A stretch of 64,000 bases of DNA, taken from the NCBI RefSeq assembly GCF_046250175.1, contig NZ_CP176468.1; one strand, written 5' to 3'. Positions within the stretch are counted from its first letter, which is position 1. Each line of letters opens with the position of its first letter. Source of the stretch: Psychromonas sp030397575. Lineage in GTDB: Bacteria; Pseudomonadota; Gammaproteobacteria; Enterobacterales; Psychromonadaceae. Below the pieces are notes generated by a model. The model was not told the DNA's origin, searched no databases, and saw nothing but the letters and a program-made list of their open reading frames with translations. A program made the translations under genes and the position numbers. Shown one piece after another: positions 63,177 to 64,000 of the stretch.

Positions 63177-64000
63177 TTAAGCCATTTTCTCTACAAGCTC
63201 AACTGCTTGACCAATGTATGAAGCTGGTGTCATTGCTTTTAGCTCAACTTTAACTGCTTCTGGTAGTTCAAGTGTATCGATAAACTCACTCATACCTGGG
63301 CCATCTACACGTTTACCACGCGTTAGCTCTTTTAATTTCTCGTATGGTTTTTCGATTGCGTAGCGACGCATTACCGTTTGAATTGGCTCTGCTAATACTT
63401 CCCAGTTTGCATCTAAGTCTTTCAGCATGTTTTCTTCATTTGCTTCAAGCTTGCTGATACCTTTTAAACTTGCTTCGTATGCGATCACTGAGTAACCGAT
63501 AGCAACACCTAGGTTACGTAATACCGTTGAGTCTGTTAGGTCACGTTGCCAGCGAGAAACTGGTAGTTTCGCTGCTAAGTGATCAAAGATAGCATTTGCT
63601 AAACCTAAGTTACCTTCAGAGTTTTCGAAGTCAATTGGGTTAACTTTATGTGGCATAGTTGAAGAACCAATCTCACCTGCAATGGTTTTTTGTTTGAAGT
63701 GACCAAGGCAAATGTAACCCCATACGTCACGGTCAAAGTCTAATAGAATAGTATTGAAGCGTGCAATCGCATCAAATAACTCTGCGATGTAATCGTGTGG
63801 TTCGATTTGCGTGGTGAATGGGTTAAATGTAACGCCTAAACTTGTTACAAATTCTTCAGCAAAACCCTGCCAGTTAACTTCTGGGTAAGCACTTAGGTGA
63901 GCATTGTAGTTACCTACAGCGCCGTTTGTTTTACCTAGTTGTTCAGTTGCTTCGATTTGCTTAACTTGACGTTGTAGACGTGCTACTACGTTCGCCATCT
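63177..64000 (-). CDS. purB: Adenylosuccinate lyase (3' part)
   Basis: About 274 C-terminal residues of a roughly 456-residue enzyme; the frame runs off the right edge of the window. The fumarase/aspartase signature is SSTMPHKVNPIDFENSEGN, followed by LPVSRWQRDLTDSTVLRNLG, which fits PurB. An internal Met (MANVVARLQ) is not the real start. PurB acts twice in purine synthesis, releasing fumarate from SAICAR and adenylosuccinate. Confidence 0.95.
   Translation of the reverse strand, partial: MANVVARLQRQVKQIEATEQLGKTNGAVGNYNAHLSAYPEVNWQGFAEEFVTSLGVTFNPFTTQIEPHDYIAELFDAIARFNTILLDFDRDVWGYICLGHFKQKTIAGEIGSSTMPHKVNPIDFENSEGNLGLANAIFDHLAAKLPVSRWQRDLTDSTVLRNLGVAIGYSVIAYEASLKGISKLEANEENMLKDLDANWEVLAEPIQTVMRRYAIEKPYEKLKELTRGKRVDGPGMSEFIDTLELPEAVKVELKAMTPASYIGQAVELVEKMA

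Overview
The window is a piece of a gammaproteobacterial chromosome with moderate to low GC. The best guess is a marine, cold-adapted lineage such as Psychromonas, Moritella, Shewanella or Colwellia. This rests on the htpG-adk pair behind a sigma-32 type promoter, purB, the ribosomal oxygenase RoxA, a riboswitch-linked RibN, and small transposon-like repeats with ATACCAAT ends. The genus is an inference; no rRNA or tRNA gene is visible.

Layout. 1-3.7 kb: the tail of an unrecognised gene, a secreted YHS-domain protein divergent from an AraC-type regulator, and an unrecognised secreted coiled-coil/PEGA-like protein. 3.7-4.2 kb: a decayed gene relic. 4.2-28.5 kb: a large cobalamin island. It opens with a B12 riboswitch and runs through a cobalt ECF importer (cbiK-like, cbiM, cbiL/nikL-like, cbiQ, cbiO), a ChlI/ChlD fusion, the early-cobalt corrin pathway (cbiA, D, J, C, ET, L, G, H, F), cobW, cobN, bluB and cbiX. 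After a terminator come cobC, cbiB and cobD. Adenosyltransferase, cobyric acid synthase, CobU, CobS and CobT are not here and would have to be elsewhere. 28.6-30.4 kb: a DUF302 protein and an orphan periplasmic binding protein.

30.4-51.7 kb: an exopolysaccharide region. A membrane acyltransferase with an SGNH domain faces a sulfotransferase. After an 800-base T-rich leader comes a run of a sugar-nucleotide epimerase, Wzx-like flippase, acyltransferases, glycosyltransferases and a Wzy-like polymerase. The export and control block follows: initiating phosphoglycosyltransferase, outer-membrane beta-barrel, short OPX protein, Wzc-like tyrosine kinase and PHP-type phosphatase. 51.8-53.4 kb: an FMN riboswitch controlling ribN, with a small transposon-like element inserted in one of its hairpins. 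53.5-64 kb: a YHYH lipoprotein and its small partner, an esterase, htpG, adk, an NlpC/P60 lipoprotein, a flavin reductase, roxA, an EamA transporter and the 3' part of purB.

The points most worth attention are the element inside the FMN riboswitch, the exact 278-bp tandem duplication at the start of cbiA, the coexistence of two cobalt-insertion systems (CbiX and CobN/ChlID), and the pairing of a short OPX protein with a dedicated beta-barrel. I saw no CRISPR array, prophage, toxin-antitoxin pair or obvious anti-phage system.
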